Below, in pieces: positions 25,404 to 35,369 of a DNA stretch of 64,000 nt. Origin of the DNA: Candidatus Gastranaerophilales bacterium. GTDB lineage: Bacteria > Cyanobacteriota > Vampirovibrionia > Gastranaerophilales > Gastranaerophilaceae. How positions within the stretch are numbered: position 1 is the stretch's first letter; every line of letters starts with the position of its first letter. The stretch is taken from contig CALUSL010000008.1 in NCBI GenBank assembly GCA_944323425.1, forward strand, positions 1-64,000, read 5' to 3'. A program made the translations under genes and the position numbers. Below the pieces are notes generated by a model. It ran no database searches, was not told the origin of the DNA, and saw only the letters and a program-made list of their open reading frames with translations.

Positions 25404-26228
25404 ATGAACAAGATATTAAAAATTACGGGTTATATTATACTAATCACTGGTGCAATCTCAATGATTGCGCCGTTTTTGTGGATGATAAGTGTTTCTTTTA
25501 TGACAGAAGGACAAATATTTGCTCAACCTCCTAAAATACTGCCTCAACCCGTTATTTTTTCAAATTACATCAATATTTTTCAAAAAATTCCGTTTGCCGT
25601 ATATTTTTTAAATAGCGCCATTGTTTCTGCAGCTACGACATTCTTTCAGGTATTATTTTCGGCGATGGCAGGATATGCATTTGCAAAGGCAAATTTCAGA
25701 TACAAAAATGCATTATTTTTTTTATTTCTTGTAACAATGATGATTCCGCCACAGGTGAATATTATCCCGCTATTTTTTCTTATGAGAACATTTAACTGGA
25801 TAGATACTTATCAGGCACTTATATTGCCGGGTTTGTTCGGAGGTTTCGGTGTTTTTTTGATGCGTCAATGGTTTTTGGGTACAGGTAAAGAAATTGAAGA
25901 TGCCGCAAAAATAGACGGTTGCAGCTTTGTACAGGTCTTTTTTCAAATCGCTTTACCATCAGCGCTGCCTGCACTGGTGACACTGGCAATATTTACTTTT
26001 ATTACATCCTGGAACAGTTTTATGTGGCCGTTAATTGTAACAAACTCAGAATCAGTTATGACTCTGCCTGTTGCTCTGGCGCAATTTAAAGGAAGTTTTA
26101 GAGAAGTAATCCAATGGGGTGACTTGATGGCGTGCTCGGTTATCCTCTCTGTACCCGTGCTTTTAATATTTATTCTGGGGAAAAAATATTTTATTAACGA
26201 TATAATGTCCGGAGGATTAAAAGAATAA
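25404..26228 (+). CDS. Carbohydrate ABC transporter permease, MalG-type (orphan)
   Basis: A 274-residue inner-membrane permease with six helices and the EAA loop EIEDAAKIDGCSFVQVFFQI that contacts the ATPase. The sequence around MMIPPQVNIIPLF and FGGFGVFLMRQWFL is typical of the MalG/UgpE class for sugars or glycerol-3-phosphate. The partner permease, binding protein and ATPase are absent from both sides, so they must be elsewhere or lost. The ATG follows a TATGATAAAAT-like -10 by about 10 bases and has no ribosome site, so the mRNA may be nearly leaderless. Confidence 0.85.
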   Translation: MNKILKITGYIILITGAISMIAPFLWMISVSFMTEGQIFAQPPKILPQPVIFSNYINIFQKIPFAVYFLNSAIVSAATTFFQVLFSAMAGYAFAKANFRYKNALFFLFLVTMMIPPQVNIIPLFFLMRTFNWIDTYQALILPGLFGGFGVFLMRQWFLGTGKEIEDAAKIDGCSFVQVFFQIALPSALPALVTLAIFTFITSWNSFMWPLIVTNSESVMTLPVALAQFKGSFREVIQWGDLMACSVILSVPVLLIFILGKKYFINDIMSGGLKE

Positions 26229-26354
26229 TTACCCGGGTGGGGAATATAAAAATTTTAAAATAAGAATTACAATTTATAGTCCGGGGCTAAGAATAACATG
26301 CCCGAAAATTTTTCCTTTTAAAGTATCGACATTGCTATCCTAATCTATAACAGT

Positions 26355-27788
26355 ATGAAAGAAATTTGTATGAAAAAAAAGCCAAACAAAATTCTTATTG
26401 TTGACGACAATAGTTCCATTGCTCTTCTTGTAAAACAGATTTTTCAAGATGAGAATTACAACATATATTCATACACAAACCCTATGGAAGCACTTGCTGC
26501 GACTAAGAATAAAAAATATGATTTACTATTGCTTGATATAGTAATGCCGGAAATGAGCGGTTTTGATTTCGCAAAACAGTTTACAAAGAGTCATCCAGAA
26601 ACTCCTATAATTTTTATAAGCGGATATGGAAATACCGAAAAAAATCAAGTGAAAAGCTATGATATGGGTTCTTACGGATATATAGAAAAACCAATTAATG
26701 CGAAAACAATAAAAGCAAAAATTAAAAATATTATAAAAATAAAACTTTTAAAAGACGAACTTCTCAGAGAAAAAGAAAAATTGGATAATATTTTTAAATT
26801 TTCTGACGATGAAATTGTTATGACAGATGAAGAGTTTAATGTAGTTTCAAGAAATAATCGTTTTTTTCCGGTTGATATGAAAAATTTTCTTGGAACATTA
26901 GACTACCTCGGACTAAAAAAAGAAATATCTCTTATATCAAATTTTATAAGCTCTGATGAACAACATATTCTACTAAACATAAATATTCCTGGACATTATA
27001 CAAATGCAAATATTTCAAAAATCTATGACCCGGAAGGTGACAAAATCGGTTTTTTAATAATTATTAGAGATGTAACTGCATCCGTAAAAATAGAACGTCA
27101 AAAAAAACAATTTATAGCGACTCTGACGCACGATCTGAAAACACCTGTAAGAGCAGAAGAAAGAGCGTTGCAGATGCTTCTTAACGGTGATTTTGGAGAA
27201 ATAAAACCTGAACAAAGAGAAATTCTGAAAGAAATTCTTGCATCCTCAAAATTTATGGGCAGAATGACAGACAATCTACTCACAAAATATAAAATTGAGA
27301 GTGACAATTTAAAAATAAGAAAAGAATACAATTCACTAAAAAAAACGATTGAAAAATGCGTGGAACGCATAAAATATATTTTGGAATCAAAAAATCAAAT
27401 ATTAGAAATAAACTACAAAACAGAGAATGATTATTTTTTATATGATGATATTGAACTTAGCAGAGTTCTAATAAACCTAATCTCCAATGCATCTGAATAT
27501 TCAAAAATCAATAAAAAAATCATATTAACAATTTCAGAAAAGGAAAACCAGATAATGTTATCCATAAAGGATAATGGTTTTGGTATACCGGATGATGAAA
27601 TAGAACATATTTTTGATGAATTTCATTCGTCTGCAAAGAGGTTTAAAAAAGTCGGCTCCGGTCTGGGACTGTTTATTACAAAAAAAATAATAGAAGCTCA
27701 TGACGGCTCAATTTCTGTAACATCTACCTATGGAAAAGGTAGCGAATTTATAGTTTTAATTCCTCAGAAAAACTTATCGCAGGTATAG
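26355..27788 (+). CDS. Response regulator-histidine kinase hybrid
   Basis: A 477-residue soluble signalling protein. Residues ~10-125 are a receiver domain (KILIVDDNSS, phospho-acceptor Asp in LLLLDIVMPEMSGFDF, switch Lys in GYIEKPI). A coiled coil and a PAS-like segment follow (to ~245), then a HisKA domain with the H-box FIATLTHDLKTPVRA and a HATPase domain (NLISNASEYS, IKDNGFGIPDDEI, GSGLGLFITKKIIEAHDGS). No membrane segment is seen, so it senses a cytosolic or relayed signal. No DNA-binding output gene is adjacent. Confidence 0.9.
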   Translation: MKEICMKKKPNKILIVDDNSSIALLVKQIFQDENYNIYSYTNPMEALAATKNKKYDLLLLDIVMPEMSGFDFAKQFTKSHPETPIIFISGYGNTEKNQVKSYDMGSYGYIEKPINAKTIKAKIKNIIKIKLLKDELLREKEKLDNIFKFSDDEIVMTDEEFNVVSRNNRFFPVDMKNFLGTLDYLGLKKEISLISNFISSDEQHILLNINIPGHYTNANISKIYDPEGDKIGFLIIIRDVTASVKIERQKKQFIATLTHDLKTPVRAEERALQMLLNGDFGEIKPEQREILKEILASSKFMGRMTDNLLTKYKIESDNLKIRKEYNSLKKTIEKCVERIKYILESKNQILEINYKTENDYFLYDDIELSRVLINLISNASEYSKINKKIILTISEKENQIMLSIKDNGFGIPDDEIEHIFDEFHSSAKRFKKVGSGLGLFITKKIIEAHDGSISVTSTYGKGSEFIVLIPQKNLSQV

Positions 27789-27848
27789 AATACACCATTG
27801 TGTCATAAATATAATTTTTAAGTATATTTTGTTTTTTATTAAAAAAAA

Positions 27849-27890
27849 CAGATGTTTTATTGTTGTAACTTTCAACAACCCCAACATCTG
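27849..27890 (-). terminator. Hairpin with T-tract on the minus strand
   Basis: CAGATGTT and AACATCTG arms with an inner TTGTTG/CAACAA stem are followed on the minus strand by eight Ts. It looks like a terminator but no supported minus-strand gene ends here. A 55-codon minus frame (27748-27915) runs through it and lacks a ribosome site. Confidence 0.4.
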
Positions 27891-28034
27891 CAGCATATGT
27901 TATTCTCTCACTCATAACTTTTATTTATTCCATTTGATTACTTTAACAATATCTGATTAAATGTTGTAAAATACCTTGCTCTTTTGGGAGGTTTTAAGGA
28001 TACTTAATATATGGATTTGAATTAGATGTTTTAA

Positions 28035-30140
28035 ATGAAAAAGAATAGTATGCGGGATTGGAAAAAAATATTAAAGTTTATAGTTATAACAGCTGCATTT
28101 GCGATTTTAATTTTAATTGCATTTTATAAGGTCTATAATATGTCCGTAATTTCGGATAAAGACTTTATCACTTACCATCAAGGTCTTGAATATCTAGAAA
28201 AAAAAGACTATGAAAATGCATATTTTAATTTCAGCAATGTTTCAAAAACATCAGCCTTATATGAAATTGCTCTTTTAAGACAGGCACTCTGTGCAGATGA
28301 ACTAAAAGATACGGAAACTGCAGTAAAAAAATATCATTTTTTCATTGAGCGTTTTCCGGAATCAATGTTTATAGAAAAAGTATACTATGCACTTGCACAG
28401 AATTACTTTCGTCAGGAAGAATTTAAAAAAGCAGAAAAAACTTTTAATGCTATTCTAAAAAATTATCCAGAAAGTGATTACAAAACAGCATCAAACTATT
28501 ATCTGGGACTGATTAGCAAAGAAAAAAATCCTCTCAGAGCAAAAATGTATTTCCTCTCATATATAAAAGATGCACCTGACGGCAGATATGCTATAAACAG
28601 TCTGCAGGAGCTATTAGCGCTTAAAATACCGGTAACAAAAGAACCTGAAAAAAATCAAACTCTTTTTGAAAATTTAACTCTCCAAAAAGAAGAAAATTCA
28701 ACACAGGAACAAAATACAGAAGAAATTAAATTTACACAGTATGAAAATAAGTTAATAGGCAGAGCCTTTTTTATGAACGGTATGTATAATGATGCGCTGG
28801 AGTTTCTTAATCTTGCTGATATGAAAACCAACTGGCATTATTTGTATATAATTTATAAAAATTTAAAACAAAATGAAAAAGCAAACGAAATTTTCATAAA
28901 CGGATATATGAATTTTTCAATAAATATAGAAGATAAAGAACTGTATAAAACTCTGGATACATTTGCCGCCTCATATCCTGCAGGTGAAAAACATGGATGG
29001 TACAGAGCACTGGAGCTTGCTAAAGAGAATAAAGCAAAAGGCTGCGATTACATTCTATATAAACTATCTTTGCTTGAGGATAATTCTATAAAAAACATAT
29101 TTTATAAAGAAATATTCACAGATTTTCCAAACAGCAAATTTGCCCCTGAATCACTGGCAAATTTGTTCTGGAATGAATACCAAAAAGGTAACTACCAGGA
29201 GGCATTAAAAATAGGACGGGTTCATCTTAATCACTATAGCGACTCCCTGTCTGCACCAAGAGTAACCTACTGGATGGGAAAAATATCAGAAAAGACTAAT
29301 AACAGAAATATGGCAAAAACATATTATCAAAGAGTTATGTCCAAATATCCTGATACTTATTACGCATTTCGCGCCCATAAAAAACTCGGTTTTCACAAAT
29401 CACACGGCTGGGCAACAAAGCCATACAGACGTCTGCCCGAAGAAGAAATAGACATACATTTCCCTATCGAATATACAAGTTTAACTAACGATAAATCTAC
29501 ATTGATTAACACTATATTGAAAACAGGTGATTTTGAGCTTTTGAATGGCATAGAAGATGATAATAAAGTTTTACAAAGCTGGTTAAATTATAAAAGGGGT
29601 AAATTTGCTACATCCGGCACGCTCGCAAGAGATGCAATAGAAGAAATGCCTGAAAAACCTTCATTTTCGGATAATATATATAAACTTGCCTATCAGTTGC
29701 ACTATCAAGAATTGATTAACAAATATGGTCAGCTGTATAACATAGATTCATATCTAATTGCAGCATTAATAAGAGAGGAAAGCTATTATAACGCAAAAGC
29801 CGGAAGTGGTGCTGGTGCAAAAGGACTCATGCAACTAATGCCGTCTACAGCAAATTATATTGCACATAAGTCCGGCATAAGATACAATTACCTGCTGGAT
29901 CCAGAGGATAATATAAAACTCGGCTGCGCATATATTGATTATCTGAAAAATTCTCACAAACATAATGATTTGTTTGCTATTGCATCATACAACGGAGGTC
30001 CTAACGCCGTCAGCAGCTGGAAAGAGAATTTAGATTATGAAAACTTTGATGAATTTGTTGAAAATATCCCCTACCCTGAAACAAGAGATTATGTAAAAAA
30101 AGTTTTCAGAACATATTGGATTTACACAAACATTTATTAG
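28035..30140 (+). CDS. Lytic transglycosylase with TPR repeats
   Basis: A 701-residue protein. Residues 12-32 are a hydrophobic signal anchor. Residues ~45-470 are TPR-like helical repeats (for example YYALAQNYFRQEEFKKAEKT and YWMGKISEKTNNRNMAKTYY). The last ~140 residues are an SLT domain of the Slt70 class: catalytic Glu in LIAALIREESYYN, GAKGLMQLMPSTA and IASYNGGPNAV. It cleaves peptidoglycan glycan strands with 1,6-anhydro ends on the outer side of the inner membrane. It converges on the murC-murB-ddl-ftsQ operon with a 4-base gap, so synthesis and turnover genes meet here. Confidence 0.9.
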   Translation: MKKNSMRDWKKILKFIVITAAFAILILIAFYKVYNMSVISDKDFITYHQGLEYLEKKDYENAYFNFSNVSKTSALYEIALLRQALCADELKDTETAVKKYHFFIERFPESMFIEKVYYALAQNYFRQEEFKKAEKTFNAILKNYPESDYKTASNYYLGLISKEKNPLRAKMYFLSYIKDAPDGRYAINSLQELLALKIPVTKEPEKNQTLFENLTLQKEENSTQEQNTEEIKFTQYENKLIGRAFFMNGMYNDALEFLNLADMKTNWHYLYIIYKNLKQNEKANEIFINGYMNFSINIEDKELYKTLDTFAASYPAGEKHGWYRALELAKENKAKGCDYILYKLSLLEDNSIKNIFYKEIFTDFPNSKFAPESLANLFWNEYQKGNYQEALKIGRVHLNHYSDSLSAPRVTYWMGKISEKTNNRNMAKTYYQRVMSKYPDTYYAFRAHKKLGFHKSHGWATKPYRRLPEEEIDIHFPIEYTSLTNDKSTLINTILKTGDFELLNGIEDDNKVLQSWLNYKRGKFATSGTLARDAIEEMPEKPSFSDNIYKLAYQLHYQELINKYGQLYNIDSYLIAALIREESYYNAKAGSGAGAKGLMQLMPSTANYIAHKSGIRYNYLLDPEDNIKLGCAYIDYLKNSHKHNDLFAIASYNGGPNAVSSWKENLDYENFDEFVENIPYPETRDYVKKVFRTYWIYTNIY

Positions 30141-30144
30141 AACT

Positions 30145-31008
30145 TTATTCTTCTAATTTAATGTAAGGTGTATCCTCCCAGCTAAGATCAATGTATTTGA
30201 CTTTTTTATTCAAAGTTTTTACTTCAGGTAAAATAGAAGTAATTCTTGTAATTCTTTGCAAAGTAGTACTGTTCATCTCGCCTATTCTAACTTTGACCGA
30301 TTGTAGCTGCGCATATATATCTTTTGGGTTTCTGAAATCCAAATATTTTACTTTCTCATGACTGTATAACTCAAGCGCTTTTGCAAGAGTTTCAATTTTC
30401 TTTATTTTGGCAATATCCCATGTTTTATAGTCATCACCTTTTGTACCGTATGAAAGCACAAGAATTGTTTTGTAAGCAGGGTCTAATGGCATATATTCTC
30501 TGCCTATAAGTTTTCCTCCTTCTGCAAAAAATGCTATCGGTGCAACGTTTTCAGCAGGAGATATAGAAAGAATCGGTGTTCTTTCTATGATTATAATGTC
30601 AAGACGTGCAGGAAACCAGAATCTTCTGATATAAACTTCTTTAACAGGGTCAAGTGTTTCAAGCTCTTTTTCCAGTTTTTTTGTATTAAACAGATAAATA
30701 GGGCGCTGCGGCACCGGTGTACGTTGTAGTACAGACATAATTCGATAGGTTGGAGTTATTCTGTTACCAACAATTTCAAGTGCACGGTTGTGCGGATTAT
30801 TAAAAGCTCCTTTATCAAGATACCACTGCGGCAATTTGTAAACCTTATAACCGGCAAATATCAACAACAAAACTATAATCAGTCTGATTAGCATGCGAAC
30901 GCGTCTCAGAGTTATCTGGCTGCGGCGAACATGACGCTGCATCTGATTAATTTTGACTCTTCTGTCAATATTTATGTTATTGTCATATTTTTTCAGTCGT
31001 TTCTTCAT
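30145..31008 (-). CDS. ftsQ: Cell division protein FtsQ/DivIB (POTRA)
   Basis: A 287-residue bitopic membrane protein: a basic cytoplasmic tail, one helix (residues ~42-60, LIVLLLIFAGYKVY) and a periplasmic POTRA plus beta domain (the region with PVKEVYIRRFWFPARLDIII is FtsQ-type). FtsQ links septal peptidoglycan enzymes with other divisome parts. The position after ddl is the classical dcw order. ftsA and ftsZ do not follow; the operon ends against the convergent transglycosylase gene. Confidence 0.85.
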   Translation of the reverse strand: MKKRLKKYDNNINIDRRVKINQMQRHVRRSQITLRRVRMLIRLIIVLLLIFAGYKVYKLPQWYLDKGAFNNPHNRALEIVGNRITPTYRIMSVLQRTPVPQRPIYLFNTKKLEKELETLDPVKEVYIRRFWFPARLDIIIIERTPILSISPAENVAPIAFFAEGGKLIGREYMPLDPAYKTILVLSYGTKGDDYKTWDIAKIKKIETLAKALELYSHEKVKYLDFRNPKDIYAQLQSVKVRIGEMNSTTLQRITRITSILPEVKTLNKKVKYIDLSWEDTPYIKLEE

Positions 31009-31010
31009 AT

Positions 31011-31970
31011 TTATTTATTCAGACCGGCACCGTTTAAAATAATTTGTACAAGGTTTTCATAACTTATCCCCATTGCTTTTGACTGTGCAGGCAAATCGCT
31101 TAAATCAGTCATTCCGGGGCTGGTATTTATTTCCAGCACATAAGGAACGTTATCGCTGACCAGAAAATCTACTCTGCTGACACCGCGGCATCCGCAAGCT
31201 TTAAAAGCTTTTACGGCTATGTCTTTTACTTTTTGGGTCATGTCGTCTGAAAGTTTGGCAGGTATAATAAACTCTGTCATTCCCGCAGTATATTTAGCTT
31301 CATAATCATACCATTCTGTTTTGGTGTTGAATTCAATAATTTCTGTTGCAAACAGTTCATCTCCATCTTCCAAAACACCAACGGTCAAGCTTTTTCCATC
31401 CAGATATTCTTCGACGAGTACATCCTGATTGTATTTTAAAGATTTTTTAAAACATTCTTCCATTTCTTTTTCATCAGAGACTTTAAACATACCCAGACTT
31501 GAGCCTTCTGATACCGGTTTTAGCATCATCGGATATTTTAGTTCTTTGATTTTTTCGCAGTAATCCTCATTTTTTTTGATTAGAACAGATTTTATTAAAG
31601 GAATATCAAAGTTTCTTAAAACGTTTTTTGTATAATCTTTATTCATACAAACAGAACTTGCTGTCACTCCGCAACCGGTATACGGAATTTCTAAAATTTC
31701 CAGAAGTCCCTGTATACAGCCATCTTCTCCATAACGACCATGCATAGCATTGTATACAACTTCTATTTTTTTATCTATTAATACCTTTGATATGTTCTTG
31801 TCTATATCTATAAGTTCTACATTTTTATAGCCCAACTTTTTTAAAGCCTCGAAAATATTTTTTCCGGAGCGTAGAGAAATTTCTCTTTCGCTTGAAGGAC
31901 CGCCGCAGATTACTGCTATTTTTTTATTTTCATCTATTAACTTTTTTATTTTTTTAACATCGTATTCCAT
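31011..31970 (-). CDS. ddl: D-alanine--D-alanine ligase
   Basis: A 319-residue ATP-grasp ligase that makes D-Ala-D-Ala for the peptidoglycan stem. Motifs are AVICGGPSSEREISLRSG, AMHGRYGEDGCIQGLLEI, YPMMLKPVSEGSSLGMFKV, RGVSRVDFL and VLEINTSPGMTDLSDLPAQS. It overlaps murB by 25 bases and ftsQ starts 2 bases after its stop. alr, which supplies D-alanine, is at 53.8 kb. Confidence 0.95.
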   Translation of the reverse strand: MEYDVKKIKKLIDENKKIAVICGGPSSEREISLRSGKNIFEALKKLGYKNVELIDIDKNISKVLIDKKIEVVYNAMHGRYGEDGCIQGLLEILEIPYTGCGVTASSVCMNKDYTKNVLRNFDIPLIKSVLIKKNEDYCEKIKELKYPMMLKPVSEGSSLGMFKVSDEKEMEECFKKSLKYNQDVLVEEYLDGKSLTVGVLEDGDELFATEIIEFNTKTEWYDYEAKYTAGMTEFIIPAKLSDDMTQKVKDIAVKAFKACGCRGVSRVDFLVSDNVPYVLEINTSPGMTDLSDLPAQSKAMGISYENLVQIILNGAGLNK

Positions 31971-32860
31971 AGTTCTTCTTCTTCTCTGTCTTTTATCCCA
32001 ATAAATTTAACTTCAGGCTCTAATTCTATTGTGTATTTCTCTTTAACCATATTATACATTTTATTCATAATATGTGAAATATCTTTAGAAACCGCATTTC
32101 CCGTATTTATGACAAAATTGGCATGTCCATTCCACACCTTTGCTCCACCGTAAGACAATGTTTTTGCACCTGCAAGTTCAAGCAAACGACCTGCCGAATC
32201 ATTCGGCGGATTTTTAAATGTGCTGCCGGCATTCGGAAGTGTAAGATTAGGCTGCTTGTTTTTTCTAAATTCTGTATTCCTACCCATTAAAGCTCGAATT
32301 TTTTCTTTGTCATCAGATTTTAATTCAAATTTAGCCTGCAAAAGAATATAATCTTTTTTGTCCAAAATCGAACTTCTATAGTTGAACTCAAGCTCCTCTT
32401 TGTTTAAGTTCAAAACAGTTTTACTATTCATATCAAAAACTTTTGCGCCTATGCAGGTATCAGAAACAGCTTGACTGTGCGCTGATGCATTCATATGAAC
32501 AATACCGCCTACTGTCCCAGGAAAACCAATCATAAACTCAAAACCGCTCAAACCGTGTTTTTGTACTTCCTGGGAAAGAAAAGGTGCTTTTACACCGCAT
32601 TCAGCGGTAATAACCGTACCGTTTATTTCATAATTTCTCAAATCCGTTGTTATTATCACATCACCATCTACTCCCTTAGAGGATATTAAAACATTTGAAC
32701 ACCCCCCAAGGATAACAGGATTTTCGAGTGTTGTGAGCAAATATACAAATTCGTTCTCAGTTTTGGGAAACCAGACCTTTTTTGCACATCCACCGATTTT
32801 AAAAGTCGTATGACGTTTTAGTTCATAATTTTCAAAACATTTGATATTATCTATATCCAT
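31946..32860 (-). CDS. murB: UDP-N-acetylenolpyruvoylglucosamine reductase
   Basis: A 304-residue FAD enzyme that reduces the enolpyruvyl group to give UDP-MurNAc. Signatures are ELKRHTTFKIGG, VILGGCSNVLIS, SGFEFMIGFPGTVGG, AGSTFKNP with the catalytic Ser, GRLLELAG and the terminal LEPEVKFIG. It begins one base into the end of murC (A of the start shared with the stop). Confidence 0.95.
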   Translation of the reverse strand: MDIDNIKCFENYELKRHTTFKIGGCAKKVWFPKTENEFVYLLTTLENPVILGGCSNVLISSKGVDGDVIITTDLRNYEINGTVITAECGVKAPFLSQEVQKHGLSGFEFMIGFPGTVGGIVHMNASAHSQAVSDTCIGAKVFDMNSKTVLNLNKEELEFNYRSSILDKKDYILLQAKFELKSDDKEKIRALMGRNTEFRKNKQPNLTLPNAGSTFKNPPNDSAGRLLELAGAKTLSYGGAKVWNGHANFVINTGNAVSKDISHIMNKMYNMVKEKYTIELEPEVKFIGIKDREEEELWNTMLKK

Positions 32861-34251
32861 TAAACACCTGCTTTTCTTGAAGATTCTATAGCCTTTCCTA
32901 TTTTGGTGATATCTCCAGCTCCCAGCGTAATAACAAAATCTCCGCTTTTTAATTCCGGTGCAATCTTTAAAGCAGCCTCATCAACAGAACCAGAAATATA
33001 TTTTGCATTATTACTGTTCATAGCCTGCACAAACTTTTCAGAATTAATGCCCTCAATCGGATCCTCTGATGCTGCATAAACATCCAGAACAAACAATTTA
33101 TCCACAGAATCGAAACACTTTAGAAAATTGTTCCACAGACCTTTCAAACGCGAGTATCTATGAGGCTGAAATATTGCGACAAGCCTTCCTGTTGATGCAT
33201 TTTTTGCGCTTTCAAGTGTTGTTTTTATTTCTGACGGATGGTGAGCATAATCATCGATTATTTTTATGCCCTCAAATTCTGAAACCTTCTGAAAACGCCT
33301 TCCCATGCCAGAAAAATGTTCAAAATGGGGTTGAATTAAAGAAAACTCAACTCCGCTTTCCAATAATGCCGCGCAAACAGCTACTGAATTGTATACATTA
33401 TGTTTGCCTGGTATAGTCAATTTTATATTGCCAATTATTTGTCCGTCTTTTTGTAAACAGAATTCTGAACCAAACTCATGGTATTCAATATTTACTGCCA
33501 TGTAATTTGCATCTTTTAATCCAAATGTTACAAATTTATATTCAGGATTTTGTTCCATTAATTTTTTGATTCCATTGCAATCATTGTTCACAATAACCTT
33601 TCCACTTTTCTCAACATGTGAAAGATGGATTTTAAATGTATCAAGCAATTCTTGAAAGCCATCTTTGTAAAAATCTACATGGTCTATCTCAAGATTGTTT
33701 ATTACACTGATATATGGTGAATATTTTACGATAGTACCGTCTGATTCATCGAGTTCTGCGACAAAATAATCTCCATCAGATGCTTTGGCATTTGTATTTA
33801 ATTCCGGAATTATTCCTCCTACACAGTATGAAGGCTGTAATCCTGCTTTTTCCAATACATACGTGGATAAACCGCTTGTTGTTGTTTTGCCGTGCGTTCC
33901 TGAAAAACCCAAAAATTTCTGTTTTTTCTCTCTTCCAAAACCTTCTGAAATCATTTTCAAAATGTCAGAGCGATGATAAATTTTCAGTCCAAGTTCTTTT
34001 GCTCTGACTTTTTCCGGATTTGTTTCTCTGATAGCAGTAGATGCAACAACAATCATATCAGATTGAATATTTTCAGCGCTGTGACCTATAGTTATTTTTG
34101 CACCTAATTTTTCCAGTTCTTTTACATATTTGCTGTCCTTTATATCGGATCCGCTGACTGTACATCCTAATTCAAGCAAGTATTTTGCCAATCCGCTCAT
34201 TCCAATTCCACCGATGGCAATAAAGTGAAATTTTTTATTTTTCATATCCAT
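32860..34251 (-). CDS. murC: UDP-N-acetylmuramate--L-alanine ligase
   Basis: A 463-residue Mur ligase that adds L-Ala to UDP-MurNAc. It has the N-terminal FIAIGGIGMSGLAKYL, ATP loop GTHGKTTTSGLSTYV, NLEIDHVDFY, HNVYNSVAVCAAL, DDYAHHPSEIKTTL and FQPHRYSRL. It leads the murC-murB-ddl-ftsQ operon and is divergent from the flagellin-like gene at 34.4 kb. Starts at either of two in-frame ATGs two codons apart are possible. Confidence 0.95.
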   Translation of the reverse strand: MDMKNKKFHFIAIGGIGMSGLAKYLLELGCTVSGSDIKDSKYVKELEKLGAKITIGHSAENIQSDMIVVASTAIRETNPEKVRAKELGLKIYHRSDILKMISEGFGREKKQKFLGFSGTHGKTTTSGLSTYVLEKAGLQPSYCVGGIIPELNTNAKASDGDYFVAELDESDGTIVKYSPYISVINNLEIDHVDFYKDGFQELLDTFKIHLSHVEKSGKVIVNNDCNGIKKLMEQNPEYKFVTFGLKDANYMAVNIEYHEFGSEFCLQKDGQIIGNIKLTIPGKHNVYNSVAVCAALLESGVEFSLIQPHFEHFSGMGRRFQKVSEFEGIKIIDDYAHHPSEIKTTLESAKNASTGRLVAIFQPHRYSRLKGLWNNFLKCFDSVDKLFVLDVYAASEDPIEGINSEKFVQAMNSNNAKYISGSVDEAALKIAPELKSGDFVITLGAGDITKIGKAIESSRKAGV

Positions 34252-34402
34252 ATTTATAACTCTTCATTCCGTTAGCTATTTTCTTTTATTTTATTACAAA
34301 AAAGCTTTTTTATAAGGATAAATTTAGAGTTTAGAATTGTAACAGTGTTTGTTTTTTTAGCTTAAAAGTTATTTAAATTGGGAATATAAGACATGTACTA
34401 TA

Positions 34403-35233
34403 TTGAACGAGATTCTTGCTATGTCATTAAGCGCAGTAATGCCAATATATATTGCCCAAACAGGGATTACCAGAGCGCAGGAAGCCCAACAGGAGGCGAT
34501 ACAGGAAATCGCCAGCGGATTACTTGCGAACGTAAATCCTGCTGATGAGTACATCTCGCAAAAGCTGGAAACAGAAATTCGTGCAGCAAATCAAGCAATG
34601 TCAAATGCCCAAACGGGTATTAACGTAACGGCTGTTGCCGACGCAGCACTGAATAATGTTTCCCAGTCACTGGGCAGAATTCGCGAGCTGGCTGTTCAGG
34701 CTTCTAATGGTGTATATTCTGACAGCCAGCGTAACGCCATTCAAATGGAAATAAATCAAAATGTAGAACAAATCAGACAAACTCTTGGCAATGCTACTTT
34801 TAATGGGAAAAATGTTTTAAATGTAGTTCCAACAGGGGGAAATCCGGCAGCCAGTATTAATTTTCAGGTAGGCACCGGATCTGGTTCGGAGTCAACGATT
34901 TCGTATGACCCGAACATTGCCCTTGATGAATTAAATTTTGATGTTACGACTCCTGATGGTGCACGTGCAGCACTGGATTCTATAGACAGCCTTATGGGAG
35001 ACATAAATTCCAAAAGGGGAGAACTCGGAGCAACAAATGCAAAACTGCAAAGCTCAATTGAACAGCAGATGACAAACATGATGAACTCCACAGCTTCAAA
35101 AAGTTCCATGTCCGACGCAGATTACCTGAGCGCATTCCTGAAATTTAAACAGGCAGGAATCACTCAAGAAAGCCTAATTCAGGTAATAAAGTCGTCAATG
35201 CAGTCACAGGAATATCTGCTTAACTTGATTTAA
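34403..35233 (+). CDS. Flagellin-like protein with atypical ends
   Basis: A flagellin/FlgL-family protein (276 residues from TTG at 34403, or 270 from ATG at 34421, which I prefer). The helical D1 core is clear (ELAVQASNGVYSDSQRNAIQ, TFNGKNVLNV, INSKRGELGATNAKLQSSIE). The usual VNTN-type start is replaced by MSLSAVMPIYIAQTGITRAQ, the canonical RLSSG motif is degenerate (EIASGLLANVNPADEYISQK), and the C-terminus lacks the usual QILQQTS box, ending in SSMQSQEYLLNLI. It may be a hook-filament junction protein or specialised filament protein. It has none of the flagellin-locus dyads and sits alone beside murC. Confidence 0.75.
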   Translation: MNEILAMSLSAVMPIYIAQTGITRAQEAQQEAIQEIASGLLANVNPADEYISQKLETEIRAANQAMSNAQTGINVTAVADAALNNVSQSLGRIRELAVQASNGVYSDSQRNAIQMEINQNVEQIRQTLGNATFNGKNVLNVVPTGGNPAASINFQVGTGSGSESTISYDPNIALDELNFDVTTPDGARAALDSIDSLMGDINSKRGELGATNAKLQSSIEQQMTNMMNSTASKSSMSDADYLSAFLKFKQAGITQESLIQVIKSSMQSQEYLLNLI

Positions 35234-35296
35234 CAACGGTTTTGTCCTTGTAAAGAGAGTTGGCATCCTCATTACGATTGCAGTTCGACTAGCACT

Positions 35297-35331
35297 AAGT
35301 CCAAATTAAAGAAAATTAATTCGGACTTTTT
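35297..35331 (+). terminator. Terminator after the flagellin-like gene
   Basis: Arms aagtccaaattaa and ttaattcggactt (one mismatch) with a short A-rich loop run into Ts. It lies about 60 bases after the stop of the flagellin-like gene. Confidence 0.7.
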
Positions 35332-35369
35332 CCTTTGCTGTAATGATTGATAATTATATAGAAATCTAT

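Noticed and set aside
27748-27915. A 55-codon minus-strand frame overlapping the end of the REC-kinase gene
   Set aside because: It has no ribosome site, overlaps a coding 3' end and contains a terminator-like hairpin; it is probably a shadow frame.
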